Below are positions 5,843-14,932 of a DNA stretch of 17,202 nt, piece after piece; position 1 is the first letter of the stretch, and each line of letters opens with the position of its first letter. Source of the DNA: JANNYA01 sp031409855 (GTDB lineage Bacteria; Pseudomonadota; Gammaproteobacteria; Xanthomonadales; SZUA-5); the NCBI GenBank assembly GCA_031409855.1, contig JANNYA010000078.1:1-17202 (forward strand), written 5' to 3'. The notes below the pieces were generated by a model. That model was given only the letters and a program-made list of their open reading frames with translations, did no database searches and had not been told where the DNA came from. The translations under genes and the position numbers were made by a program.

Positions 5843-7213
5843 ATGCCAAATTTTCGTCGCCGTACGTTTCTCACCTTAGCCGCCAGCACGCTGCTGAGCC
5901 GCCACGTACTTGCTGCCCCCAAAAGCAGCGCAGATGTTTTGGTGCTAGGTGCGGGCATGGCCGGCCTGAGCTGCGCGCATGCACTGCGCAAACAGGGCTA
6001 TTCGGTGATTGTCTTGGAAGCACGTGATCGTATCGGCGGACGCACGTGGACGGATAACACGCTCGGCGTGCCGCTCGATATGGGCGGCGCTTGGATCCAT
6101 GGCATCGACGGCAATCCACTCAGCCGCCTAGTCGCGAATGCGGGCGTCACTACTTTTGCGACCGATTGGGACGCCGTCCAGCTGTATCAGGGCAAACGCG
6201 CCTTGAAAGCTTCGGAACAGGCGGCTGCCGATGACTTATACGAAACGGTGATAGCGGCAGTCGAAGCAAAGCAAGCACGCGCAAAATCCAGCGATACTTT
6301 GGGCGCAGCACTTGCAAGTGTTACGGACGAGCAGCTAGACGACGATGTCATTGGTGCAGCGGTGCGCTGGCAACTCTGGAGCGACATTGGCACGGAGTAC
6401 GGCGAAGAGGGTGCTGCGCTATCACTGAAAAGCTGGAATCAAGATGAGGAATTACCAGGCGATCACGTATTACTGAAAAACGGCTACGGCGCGCTGCTCA
6501 ATCCGCTTGCGCGAAAGCTCGATATTCGTATGAACTGCATTGTGCAGCGTGTAATACACGGCAAATCGGGCGTGCGGGTGCACACCAATCAAGGCATTTT
6601 CACTGCCGACGCCGCAGTTTGCACCTTACCGCTCGGCGTGTTGAAGGCTGGCTCCGTACGATTCGAGCCTGCACTTCCGCAAGCGCATCAAGCCGCCATC
6701 ACGCAGCTAAATATGGGCGCGTTGGACAAAGTGGCATTGCGCTTCCCGAAGGTGTTTTGGCCCTCCGACACGCACACCTTTGCGCGCATTGATGGCCGCA
6801 GCGATCAGCGCAGCGAGTTCTACAATATGGCGCTGGTGCATGATTTACCGATCATCGTGGCACTAACCAGCGGCGATTATTCCCGCACACTGGAAGCGCT
6901 GCCAAGCACGGCGGTGACTGCAGCGATGATGACCGAGCTACGTGCAATGTTTGGCAGCCGCATTCCTGAGCCCGAACGCGTCGCGCGTACGCGTTGGCTT
7001 AACGATCCTTTTGCGCGTGGCTGCTACAGCCTTATGCCGCCGGGCGCCTCACTGAAAGACTATGCGGCGCTGGCAAGGCCGATCGGCACGCCCGAGGGCG
7101 GCAAGCGCATTTTCATGGCGGGCGAAGCAACGGTAACGGACTTCCCAGGCACCGTGCACGGCGCCTACGCCAGCGGCGTGCGCGCCGCCAACGAGGTTGC
7201 GGAGTATATTTAA
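5843..7213 (+). CDS. Tat-exported FAD-dependent amine oxidase
   Basis: 456-residue flavin amine oxidase of the monoamine/polyamine oxidase superfamily. It oxidises a primary or secondary amine to imine with H2O2 release; the substrate cannot be read from sequence. The N-terminus has a twin-arginine signal (RRRTFLTLAAS, residues 5-15) with cleavage near VLA-AP (about 24), so the folded FAD enzyme would be exported. The dinucleotide-binding loop is GAGMAG at 36-41, followed by EARDRIGGRT, which binds the FAD ribose and pyrophosphate. The C-terminal FAD motif MAGEAT...GTVHGAYASG is intact. Length is normal. The ATG at 5843 is preferred over 5819 because AGAGGG stands 8 bases before it and it begins directly ahead of the Tat motif. 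The gene is read divergently from PYP-TAL. A role in aromatic amines such as tyramine would suit the neighbour, but that is a guess. Confidence 0.9.
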   Translation: MPNFRRRTFLTLAASTLLSRHVLAAPKSSADVLVLGAGMAGLSCAHALRKQGYSVIVLEARDRIGGRTWTDNTLGVPLDMGGAWIHGIDGNPLSRLVANAGVTTFATDWDAVQLYQGKRALKASEQAAADDLYETVIAAVEAKQARAKSSDTLGAALASVTDEQLDDDVIGAAVRWQLWSDIGTEYGEEGAALSLKSWNQDEELPGDHVLLKNGYGALLNPLARKLDIRMNCIVQRVIHGKSGVRVHTNQGIFTADAAVCTLPLGVLKAGSVRFEPALPQAHQAAITQLNMGALDKVALRFPKVFWPSDTHTFARIDGRSDQRSEFYNMALVHDLPIIVALTSGDYSRTLEALPSTAVTAAMMTELRAMFGSRIPEPERVARTRWLNDPFARGCYSLMPPGASLKDYAALARPIGTPEGGKRIFMAGEATVTDFPGTVHGAYASGVRAANEVAEYI

Positions 7214-7262
7214 GCGCTTGAGCAGCGAAACCAAGTGCACTGATGTGGCGATGCGCGTGGCC

Positions 7263-7300
7263 TGCAACGGATCCCGGCAATTGCAACGGATCGTGCAATC
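7263..7300. repeat. 19-bp imperfect tandem repeat downstream of the amine oxidase
   Basis: TGCAACGGATC occurs at 7263-7273 and 7282-7292, a 19-base period, and both units end in a related GCAAT. The second unit also forms a dyad, ATTGCA (7280-7285) with TGCAAT (7294-7299). Its function is unknown; it may belong to the 3' end of the amine oxidase transcript. Confidence 0.4.
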
Positions 7301-7344
7301 CCGCAAGACTTCACGCCATGCTTAGATACCAGTGCTAGTCTAAT

Positions 7345-7364
7345 TGCGGGCATTCCGCCCCGCA
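7345..7364 (+). promoter_or_regulatory. leader hairpin before the small exported protein gene
   Basis: TGCGGG (7345-7350) pairs with CCCGCA (7359-7364) over an 8-base loop. It ends just before the TGGAG ribosome site at 7371-7375. It may shield the leader or modulate translation. No promoter was recognised with confidence upstream. Confidence 0.3.
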
Positions 7365-7380
7365 GCTATTTGGAGATCGC

Positions 7381-7719
7381 ATGAAAAACACCAGCCAAAA
7401 CTTTGTAAGCAAAACCATGCTCGCACTAGCCACGTTTGCCTGCATAGGCGGCGCGAATGCCTATGAATTCACTGTCACCAACTCAACAGCGGTTAAAATT
7501 ACCAGTGTTGAGGCATCCGAAGACGGCAAGAGCTGGGGAGCGTTTGACATGGGCGGTGGACTTGCGGCTGGCGCAAGCGCAACGATCACGTGGGACGAAT
7601 CAACTGATGAAAGCGGCTGTGCCTGGCAAGTTCGAGCAAGCTATGCCGATGGCAGTGAATCGGTGGAGGCCGAATATGATTTTTGCGAAGAAGGCTTAGA
7701 GATTGAATTTACCGAGTAA
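7381..7719 (+). CDS. Small exported protein with one probable disulfide
   Basis: 112 residues, family not identified. There is a clear Sec signal peptide (MKNTSQNFVSKTMLALATFACIGGANA-YE, cleaved near residue 27), leaving a mature domain of about 85 residues. The mature part is acidic and looks all-beta: it alternates FTVTNST, ITSVEASEDGKSWG, ATITWDE, WQVRASYADG and AEYDF. It has two Cys (in ESGCAW and DFCEEG) that could form a disulfide in the periplasm. A good ribosome site (TGGAG) precedes the ATG by 5 bases. The pattern of 'strand, SEDGxxWG, strand, W-D, C-W' resembles small extracytoplasmic beta-sandwich proteins, but I cannot name one. It stands alone between the amine oxidase and zwf, in the same direction. 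Confidence 0.75.
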   Translation: MKNTSQNFVSKTMLALATFACIGGANAYEFTVTNSTAVKITSVEASEDGKSWGAFDMGGGLAAGASATITWDESTDESGCAWQVRASYADGSESVEAEYDFCEEGLEIEFTE

Positions 7720-7769
7720 ATTCAATGGTTTATTGGGTGCCCGCTCGGCGGCAAACATCAAGAAACAAG

Positions 7770-7800
7770 TGCTGGCGGGATATTCCACACGCCCCCAGCA
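7770..7800 (+). terminator. possible hairpin after the small exported protein gene
   Basis: TGCTGG (7770-7775) and CCAGCA (7795-7800) are complementary with a 19-base loop, about 50 bases past the stop codon. There is no T-run and the loop is long, so this is a weak terminator candidate. Confidence 0.2.
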
Positions 7801-7833
7801 TTCCGCTTTGCCAATTGGATTGCAATCGTATAC

Positions 7834-7853
7834 AGCTAGGCGCAGCCCTAGCT
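7834..7853. promoter_or_regulatory. 7-bp dyad upstream of zwf
   Basis: AGCTAGG (7834-7840) and CCTAGCT (7847-7853) are perfect inverted arms around CGCAGC, 38 bases before the zwf ATG. Related CTAGG/TTAGG words follow at 7852-7869. Position and symmetry suggest a regulator site. It does not match the HexR operator that controls zwf in other gammaproteobacteria. Confidence 0.35.
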
Positions 7854-7890
7854 TAGGTTTAGTCTAGGCCAAACTATTTTGAGTGCCCGC

Positions 7891-9345
7891 ATGAGCCCAG
7901 CCGCCAACCTTTTTGTTATTTTCGGTGCAACGGGCGATCTTGCCGAGCGCATGTTGTTACCGTCTTTGTACTGCCTGCATCGCGATGGCCTGCTACCCGG
8001 TAGTTTGCTCATACTTGGCACCTCCCGCAGCCATTTGAGTGATGCAGAGTTTGCTGAGCACGTCAGCGCCTCGGTGCAGAATCGAGTACCTGCAGCTGAT
8101 TTTCAAGCCGAGATGCTAGCCAGTTTTTTGACACGCGTACGCTATCAGTCGGCGGCTTTTGATGACGCCGACGCGTTTGCGGCGTTGGCGGCACGCATTA
8201 AGGAATTGCGCACGGGTGATGTGGTGTATCACTTATCCACCGCGCCGAAATTCTACGCAAAAATATGCGCCAACCTAAGCTGCGCCGGCCTTTCTGGCCC
8301 CGGCACGCGGGTATTGTTGGAAAAGCCGATTGGCTTAGATTTAGCGAGCGCTACCGCTATCAATGACGGCGTAGGCTCAGCGTTTGATGAAGATCGCATT
8401 TTTCGCGTCGATCATTATCTCGGCAAAGAAGGCGTGCAAAATCTCTTGGCGCTGCGTTTTGGCAATGCGCTTTTTGAACCACTCTGGAACGCGCGTCATA
8501 TTGAGCAAGTACAAATCACCGTCGCAGAAACCGTTGGCGTTGAGGGCCGCGCCGAGTATTACGACGAATCCGGCGCGATGCGCGACATGCTGCAAAATCA
8601 CATGCTGCAGCTGCTGTGCCTAACCGCGATGGAACCACCCTCGCATTTTGATCCGAGCGCGGTACGAAATGAAAAGCTCAAAGTGCTGCGTTCGCTCAAA
8701 CCCATAGGCGTAGGCGAAATCAGCACGCATACGGTGTTTGGGCAATACACTGCCGGTGCCGTCGAAGGCGTGGCGGTGCCGGGCTATGCGCAAGAATTGG
8801 CGCGCACGAGCAAAACCGAAACCTTCGTAGCGCTGCGTTGCGGCATTGATAACTGGCGCTGGTCCGGTGTGCCGTTTTATCTGCGCACCGGCAAACGCAT
8901 GGCGCACCGGGCCACCGAAATTTATCTACAATTTCGCGACGTCCCGCACTCGATTTTCGGCGGCACGCAAGTGCAGCAAAACTCGCTGTTGATCCAATTA
9001 CAGCCGCAGGAACGAATTGAGCTGAAGCTGATGAATAAAACGCCAGGTCTGGATCGCGGTGGTGTGAAACTGACCGAAGTCGGCCTGGATTTGGATTGGA
9101 AGGACGCCTTCAGCACGATCAAGCGCCGCCTAGCCTATGAACGGCTGTATTTAGATGCCATCGAAGGCAATGGCACGCTGTTTGTGCGCCGTGATGAAAC
9201 CGAAACGGCGTGGGCGTGGGTGGACACCATTTTGGCAGCACAACGCGGTTTAGAAATACCGCCGAAAAACTACCCGGCTGGCACCTGGGGCCCAAGCAGT
9301 GCGGTCACATTGACGGAGCGCTTTGGCCATACTTGGCGCGAGTAG
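7891..9345 (+). CDS. zwf: Glucose-6-phosphate 1-dehydrogenase
   Basis: Oxidises glucose-6-phosphate to 6-phosphogluconolactone with NAD(P)+, the entry to the oxidative pentose-phosphate and Entner-Doudoroff routes. From the ATG at 7891 the protein has 484 residues, the family norm. The Rossmann loop FGATGDLAER occupies 11-20. The signature RVDHYLGKE lies around 172-180 (Asp174, His175) and contains the substrate-binding residues. His237 in QNHMLQ matches the catalytic base, and the C-terminal substrate Lys is present in RTGKRM. Position 21 is Met, where Leuconostoc and E. coli enzymes have a substrate-contacting Lys. I believe Met is common in this lineage. The frame extends 4 codons up to a TTG at 7879, but the ATG is the more likely start. 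The stop is 12 bases before pgl, so the two are probably cotranscribed. Confidence 0.96.
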   Translation: MSPAANLFVIFGATGDLAERMLLPSLYCLHRDGLLPGSLLILGTSRSHLSDAEFAEHVSASVQNRVPAADFQAEMLASFLTRVRYQSAAFDDADAFAALAARIKELRTGDVVYHLSTAPKFYAKICANLSCAGLSGPGTRVLLEKPIGLDLASATAINDGVGSAFDEDRIFRVDHYLGKEGVQNLLALRFGNALFEPLWNARHIEQVQITVAETVGVEGRAEYYDESGAMRDMLQNHMLQLLCLTAMEPPSHFDPSAVRNEKLKVLRSLKPIGVGEISTHTVFGQYTAGAVEGVAVPGYAQELARTSKTETFVALRCGIDNWRWSGVPFYLRTGKRMAHRATEIYLQFRDVPHSIFGGTQVQQNSLLIQLQPQERIELKLMNKTPGLDRGGVKLTEVGLDLDWKDAFSTIKRRLAYERLYLDAIEGNGTLFVRRDETETAWAWVDTILAAQRGLEIPPKNYPAGTWGPSSAVTLTERFGHTWRE

Positions 9346-9357
9346 TGGGCGCAAAAC

Positions 9358-10089
9358 ATGACTAGTCAATTACATTCGTATCCGGCGGCTGGGTCGATGC
9401 AGCAAGCCTGCGCCAACGTTTTAGAGCACCACATACGCTTGAGCTTGGCGAAGAAAGGCAGCGCTTTCTTGAGCCTAGCAGGCGGTTCTGCGCTGGCGAT
9501 CTATCGCAAACTTGCGCAGGCGGATTTGGACTGGCGTCAAGTGACCATTGTGCCCACCGATGAGCGCTGGGTTTCTGCGAATCATTCCGCCTGCAATTTG
9601 ACAGCGTTAAAAAGCTGCTTCGCCGCGCGCAATTTAATTCAGTGGCTACCGCTGGTTCCGGATTTGCCGCCCAAGTTTGACCACGATCCAGGCGATGCTA
9701 GCGCGCCCAAGCCCAGCGCCCACAGCGCCATCAAAACGCTGGCGGCGATGCCCATGGCCTTCGATGCAGTGTTGCTAGGTATGGGGCTGGACGCACACAC
9801 GGCGTCACTATTTCCCGGCGCAAGTCAGCTCAGCGCCGCACTGGCGCCGGATGGCATTACCAGCGCCGTGGCGATTACACCGAATCCGTTACCCCTAGAA
9901 GCGCCGTTCGCACGCATTAGCCTGACCGCTTCACGCTTGCTGCACAGCGATGCGATTTTTTTGGCGATCACCGGTGAGACGAAGCGCGAGGTGCTTAATC
10001 AGGCACTGCTGCGCGATGACGAAACACTGCCGATTAGTCGTTTTTTGCATGCGGCGGATGCAAATGTTGAGACTTATTGGAGCCCTTGA
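9358..10089 (+). CDS. pgl: 6-Phosphogluconolactonase
   Basis: Hydrolyses 6-phosphogluconolactone to 6-phosphogluconate, the step after Zwf. The 243-residue length is normal for the DevB/SOL family. Family motifs appear in order: LAGGSALAIYRKL near 40-52 (phosphate loop, usually SGGSTP), TDERWV near 73, and LGMGLDAHTASLFPG near 139-153, which contains the catalytic His. Two departures from the common form are visible: AGGSA for SGGST, and Ala for Gly in the D-G-H triad. Both look tolerable. The start follows the zwf stop by 12 bases and has only a weak GTGGG ribosome site, so coupling to zwf translation is likely. The gene ends 40 bases before a convergent gene, so the usual glk-edd-eda neighbours are not here. 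Confidence 0.93.
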   Translation: MTSQLHSYPAAGSMQQACANVLEHHIRLSLAKKGSAFLSLAGGSALAIYRKLAQADLDWRQVTIVPTDERWVSANHSACNLTALKSCFAARNLIQWLPLVPDLPPKFDHDPGDASAPKPSAHSAIKTLAAMPMAFDAVLLGMGLDAHTASLFPGASQLSAALAPDGITSAVAITPNPLPLEAPFARISLTASRLLHSDAIFLAITGETKREVLNQALLRDDETLPISRFLHAADANVETYWSP

Positions 10090-10129
10090 GCGAGTTCGAT
10101 CCCCCGAGCGCTATTCCCGAAACGCCTAC

Positions 10130-13100
10130 TTAGCGCATACGTTCACGCAGCAGCGCAGTGCATTCAGCTGCAGGCATAGGCCGCGCATACAGAAAACCCT
10201 GCGCCTGGGCGCAGCCCAAAGTGACTAGCAAACTCTGCTGCGTCTGGGTTTCAACACCCTCGGCAATAACGGTCAAGCCCAGCGTTTGACCCAAGGCAAT
10301 GATGGAATGGGTAATCGCAGTGTCATCGCTATCCTCACCCAGGTCGCGCACAAACGTCTTATCAATTTTCAGCTTATCAATCGGCAAGCGCTTCAAATAG
10401 GCGAGCGATGAATACCCTGTGCCAAAATCATCAATCGCAATTTGTACGCCCAATTTCGAGATTTGCTTCAGCGTTGCAATCGATTGCTCTGGATTGGCCA
10501 TGACCAATGATTCGGTCAACTCCAGCGTTAAGCGCTGCCCTGGTAAGTCATAACGCTCCAAAAGCGTAGTCAATTCAGGAACTAAATTGCCACGATTAAG
10601 CTGCAAAATCGACAAATTCACCGATACGTAAAGATTTGGTAAGCCGCTCAAATCCCATGCCTTCAACTGCGCCAGCGCCTCGTTCAAAACCCAGCGCCCA
10701 ACGCTGACGATCATGCCGTTATCTTCCATGATCGCGATAAAGGCGTCTGGCCCGATCAAGCCTTGCTGCGGATGGCGCCAACGCAACAGCGCCTCAACAC
10801 CCAGCGGTTTCGCAGTTTTCATATCGACCGCAATTTGGTAATACACCTCAAATTGATCCCGATCCAGCGCACGGCGTAGCAGAATTTCGGTTTCTGCACG
10901 CTCAATGGCAACTGAACTTTGCTCACTTTCATAGATTCTAATCGTGTTTCGACCCGAGCTTTTCGCAGCGTACATCGCCAAATCTGCACATTTCAACAGC
11001 TCATCCGGGCGTTCGGAATGATCGGGAAACACCGCCAAACCAATACTGGGGCTGACCACAACATCGGTGCCGGCCAAATTAAACGGCTCGGCAAAGCGCT
11101 CTAGCACGCGTTGCGCCGCAATCATTGCACCCTCGAAGGATACAATTTCCTCGACCAGCAACACGAACTCGTCGCCGGCAAGCCGTGCAACCGTGTCAAT
11201 TTCACGCACCGCTAAGCGCATTCGATCAGCAACACCGCGCAATAATTCATCGCCTGCCGCATGGCCTAGGCTGTCGTTAATTTGCTTGAAGCGATCCAAA
11301 TCAAGAAACAACACCGCGACCCGATGTTCATGGCGTTTTGCGCGCGCAAACGCGCGTGCCATGCGCGTCAGTAATTTGGTGCGATTCGGCAAGCCAGTCA
11401 GCGCGTCAAAATTTGCCAAAAAGCGCAGCTCTTCTTCGGCACGCTTACGGTCGGTGATATCGCTCATCACCGCAACACGAATGGGTGCCGCGCCCTGTTT
11501 GGCTTCGATACGGGTAAATTCGATGCTAACCAAAATATCGCTGCCATCTTTGCGCCGCTGCCACATTTCGCCTTTCCAGCGGCCGTCTTTACGCACCATG
11601 TCTTGAATGCTTTGATACTGTGCGGCGTCGTGGCGTGGCGACTCCAGCAAGGCAACACTGCGCCCAAGCACATCCGCCTCGTAATAACCTGTCATTTGTT
11701 CAAACGCGGCGTTAACTTTGATCAACTTGCCATCTTCACGGCTAACCGCGACAGCTTCACTCATGCGCTCAATGACGCGGCTAGAAATCTCAAGTTCACG
11801 CGCTGCCGCACGCACGCTGTCCATATTGCGCGCAGTACCGGCAATCTGACGCGGCAATCCATGCGCATCACGGCGCACCACACGCCCGCGTGCCAGCAAC
11901 CAAGTCCATTCGCCATCAGCGCGTTTAATCCGGTGTTCTGAGCTCAACTCATCGGTTTCACCCAAGAGCACGCGATTGATCTCGTCCATCAGCGCCTCGA
12001 TATCCTCTGGGTGCACCTGCGTCATTAAGTACTCAGCACCGTCAAATTCGCCGTCCATGCCCGGCCCAAGTACCAATTCGGTTTCGGCTCGGCGCATCGT
12101 ATGACGCCAAGTAGAGGTATCAATGCCGGTGACGGCAACTTTGAGCATGACCTTTGCCGCTGCGCTTTGAACTTTCTCACTACCCTGGCCATCGACTGAG
12201 TAGTCCCAATACAAATCACGACTGCCCCAAAGACTCAAGCGCAAACGATCTTCGCGCTCTTTCAACACGTCTACGAAGCCCTGTTCGCGCTCAAGCGAGC
12301 GTCGCCGCATCAAAAAATAGAACCATACTAATGTGCTGAGCACCAGCGCGTAAGCAAAAAAGGCCGGGACACTCAGCCACCAGGGCGGCAGCACAGTCAG
12401 CGTCAGCTCAAGTTGCGCTGGGTTCCAAAGGTCATCACGGTTACTTCCGCGCGCCAAAAAACGATATTTTCCGGGCGCTAAATTGGTGTAACTGGCGTAC
12501 CCTAAGCCCTGGTCAGTGACCCAGTTTTCATCAAAACCGTCCAATTTGTAAGCAACCCCGTTGCGCATCGGCGCACGAAAATCCAGGGCTGCGAACTCGA
12601 TATTGATTGTGCGATCAGAATACGCAAGCGTATAGCGGCCGTCGCTACTGCGCGGCCTGGAACGTCCAGCGATACGCACCGAGAGCAAACGCACGGGCGC
12701 TAAAAAATTCGAGTCTTTGATCGTTTCGGGGCGAAACACATTGGTGCCTGCAACACCACCGAAAGCTAGGCGGCCATCGTCAAATTTAGCGCAAGCACCG
12801 CCGTTAAATTCCAAATCCTGCAGCCCATCTTGCAGCTCGAAGCTGTGCCAAGACCCGCGCGCGGGGTAAAAACTGACCAACCCCATATTGCCGCTCAGCC
12901 AAAGCGTGGCCAGCTTATCTTCTTGCAAGCAATACACAGTCGGGTTGGGCAAGCCATCACGAATCGTGAAGCGGGAAAATTTTGCCAGCCAGCGCTCGGA
13001 TTCAGTGGCACTGGGCTCCAACTTGTCTAGACGCGCAATCCCTGAATGCGTGCCAATCCAAAGCGTGCCATCGCGTTGCTCCATAATGGTACGAATCAAA

Positions 13101-14779
13101 TTGCTGGGTAAAGTTCTGGAATTTGCCGTACTGCCTTCGGCACGCGCATCATTTTCCGAAAAAAATTGCTGCCAGCGCGTTTGACCAGGCGCACGCATAG
13201 CCAGGCCATTCAGCGTGCCCGCCCAGACACGACCCAGTTTGTCTTCAAATAAACTCAAAATCATCGCGGCCGGCATCTGGCCGGGGCCAACGGGGTAAAA
13301 CTCCGTCACCCGCCGTGATACGTCTAAGTGAATCAGGCCCGCGTCGTGTGTACCTAGCCAAATGCCACCGTCGCGTGCCAAAAATAAACTGCGGATCTGT
13401 TGATCCTGATGCTCGCCGCTCAATAGCGGCGTCACGCGCACAGCGGCAGCATTCGGCGATGCCGCAGCAGACGACGGCACTGTCAGCGCGAATGCGCCGC
13501 GTGAACTGGCCACGATTAACTCGCCGCGTGAATTACAAGCCAACGCATTAATCCGCAGCGGCATGGCACTTGTCACAGTTTTCGAGTGGATCAGTGCGGC
13601 AAAGTCAAACACGGTTTCGCGGCTCAAAGCACCGGTGCCCGAGTCACGCCGATACAGCCCGCCCGCCTCGGTGCCAATCCAAAGCGCCTCACCTTGGGTG
13701 CACAGCGCACGCACACTATTTTCCGCCGCATCTGAACGGGTATTTTTTTGCGCCGATCGACGTAATAGTCGAAACGGTGCGCCAGCGGTATCGGTCAGCG
13801 CTAAACCTCGGGTGCGCGTACCGACCCAAAGTTGTCCCGAGCTATCAATCATTAATGCCGAAATGGCGCTATCAGGCAAACTCCCAGGAACCGTGGAATC
13901 AACTTGAAAATCAACCCGTTGACCGCTCGCCAAATCAAGGCGCTGCAGGCCATAGCCATCGATCGCCACCCAAAATGCACCATCCGGTGCCTGCACCACT
14001 GCACGTAGATTTTTTGAGGCCTCAATCCAACGCTTTACCGCTACACGCTCCGGTGAAATCTCAAACAATCCAGACGAGGTCGCTATCAGAATTCGATTCG
14101 CCGAATCAACGCTAAACTGGCGCACCTCACCCATTTCACTGGATGGCATGACGGCAAATGCGCCCGCGCGCAAGCGGTAAACGCCGCTCAGTCGCGTGCC
14201 TACCCAAAGCACGCCCTCTAAATCGATCGCCAGTGCTGTAACCGCATCATTGCTAGGCAAACTCAGCATCGTGCGTAGCGGCTTACCTGGCTGCGCCAAC
14301 ACCAAGCCCGATCGCGTACCGATCCAGACGCCAACGCCTTGGATATAGCGCAACGCGGTTATGCGCCGATCCCCAGTCATTTCAATACGCTGCAAAACCG
14401 CGCCGGTATCCGCATTCACGCGTGCGGCGCCCGCACCATCGGTGCCGATCCAAATATTGCCCTGTTCGTCTTCATCAATCGCGGTAATTAAACTATCGGG
14501 CACTGAATTCTGCCGAGCCGGATCATTTTGAAACACCTTAAAGCGATAGCCGTCGAAACGATGCAAACCACCTTGGGTACCGATCCAAACGAAGCCTTGA
14601 CGATCCTGGTGCATCGCATTCACAGTATTTTGCACCAAGCCATCGCTGCTTGAGATCGAGCGAAACATAAAGCTGCGCTCAATCGCATAGGCCTGGGCAA
14701 TAGCGCACAACAGCCAAGACGAAGCAAAGGCAATCAGCGCGGCTTGAAATGTTTTTAGGCTAAGTTTGAGCACCGCCAT
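10130..14779 (-). CDS. Reg_prop/Y_Y_Y sensor with PAS, GGDEF and EAL domains
   Basis: A 1549-residue membrane sensor for c-di-GMP turnover. Residues 1-32 are a signal peptide or anchor (LIAFASSWLLCAIAQAYA). About 35-730 forms a periplasmic double beta-propeller with nine W-x-G-T Reg_prop motifs (e.g. FVWIGTQGG, LWVGTRTRG, IWLGTHDAG) and two degenerate ones. A Y_Y_Y domain follows (about 735-800; YKLDGFDENWV, YRFLARGSN), then a transmembrane helix (about 805-828). Inside the cell come a PAS/PAC domain (about 850-990), a second PAS (about 1000-1115), GGDEF (1115-1275) and EAL (about 1290-1545). The GGDEF core reads AGDEF near 1201, with the metal Asp (FLDLDRFKQIND) and the RxxD inhibitory site intact. 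The EAL keeps EALLRW, TES, DDFGTGYSS, KIDK and AEGVET. Both activities look possible. No ribosome site precedes the ATG; a GTG at codon 3 is an alternative. Confidence 0.93.
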   Translation of the reverse strand: MAVLKLSLKTFQAALIAFASSWLLCAIAQAYAIERSFMFRSISSSDGLVQNTVNAMHQDRQGFVWIGTQGGLHRFDGYRFKVFQNDPARQNSVPDSLITAIDEDEQGNIWIGTDGAGAARVNADTGAVLQRIEMTGDRRITALRYIQGVGVWIGTRSGLVLAQPGKPLRTMLSLPSNDAVTALAIDLEGVLWVGTRLSGVYRLRAGAFAVMPSSEMGEVRQFSVDSANRILIATSSGLFEISPERVAVKRWIEASKNLRAVVQAPDGAFWVAIDGYGLQRLDLASGQRVDFQVDSTVPGSLPDSAISALMIDSSGQLWVGTRTRGLALTDTAGAPFRLLRRSAQKNTRSDAAENSVRALCTQGEALWIGTEAGGLYRRDSGTGALSRETVFDFAALIHSKTVTSAMPLRINALACNSRGELIVASSRGAFALTVPSSAAASPNAAAVRVTPLLSGEHQDQQIRSLFLARDGGIWLGTHDAGLIHLDVSRRVTEFYPVGPGQMPAAMILSLFEDKLGRVWAGTLNGLAMRAPGQTRWQQFFSENDARAEGSTANSRTLPSNLIRTIMEQRDGTLWIGTHSGIARLDKLEPSATESERWLAKFSRFTIRDGLPNPTVYCLQEDKLATLWLSGNMGLVSFYPARGSWHSFELQDGLQDLEFNGGACAKFDDGRLAFGGVAGTNVFRPETIKDSNFLAPVRLLSVRIAGRSRPRSSDGRYTLAYSDRTINIEFAALDFRAPMRNGVAYKLDGFDENWVTDQGLGYASYTNLAPGKYRFLARGSNRDDLWNPAQLELTLTVLPPWWLSVPAFFAYALVLSTLVWFYFLMRRRSLEREQGFVDVLKEREDRLRLSLWGSRDLYWDYSVDGQGSEKVQSAAAKVMLKVAVTGIDTSTWRHTMRRAETELVLGPGMDGEFDGAEYLMTQVHPEDIEALMDEINRVLLGETDELSSEHRIKRADGEWTWLLARGRVVRRDAHGLPRQIAGTARNMDSVRAAARELEISSRVIERMSEAVAVSREDGKLIKVNAAFEQMTGYYEADVLGRSVALLESPRHDAAQYQSIQDMVRKDGRWKGEMWQRRKDGSDILVSIEFTRIEAKQGAAPIRVAVMSDITDRKRAEEELRFLANFDALTGLPNRTKLLTRMARAFARAKRHEHRVAVLFLDLDRFKQINDSLGHAAGDELLRGVADRMRLAVREIDTVARLAGDEFVLLVEEIVSFEGAMIAAQRVLERFAEPFNLAGTDVVVSPSIGLAVFPDHSERPDELLKCADLAMYAAKSSGRNTIRIYESEQSSVAIERAETEILLRRALDRDQFEVYYQIAVDMKTAKPLGVEALLRWRHPQQGLIGPDAFIAIMEDNGMIVSVGRWVLNEALAQLKAWDLSGLPNLYVSVNLSILQLNRGNLVPELTTLLERYDLPGQRLTLELTESLVMANPEQSIATLKQISKLGVQIAIDDFGTGYSSLAYLKRLPIDKLKIDKTFVRDLGEDSDDTAITHSIIALGQTLGLTVIAEGVETQTQQSLLVTLGCAQAQGFLYARPMPAAECTALLRERMR

Positions 14780-14880
14780 AGAATAGAATACGCAAACACG
14801 GCGCGCATCAGTTTTTACACATGGCAGAGCGTGTGATTGAAACTATTCTGACAACGTAGCGTTCTCCATAAATCCGGAAT

Positions 14881-14894
14881 TTCGTCTTTGCGAG
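14881..14894. repeat. fragment of the dispersed hairpin repeat
   Basis: TTCGTCTTTGCGAG matches the start of the first full element (14932-14945) at 13 of 14 positions. It appears to be an isolated half arm without a partner. Confidence 0.45.
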
Positions 14895-14932
14895 TTTTCA
14901 GCCCTAAAGCGGCTGTTGAGAGACCATGAACT

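Noticed and set aside
13570..14115. 181-codon open frame on the plus strand
   Set aside because: It lies wholly antisense within the propeller part of the 1549-residue sensor, has low-complexity composition and no recognisable domain. It is a shadow of the real gene.
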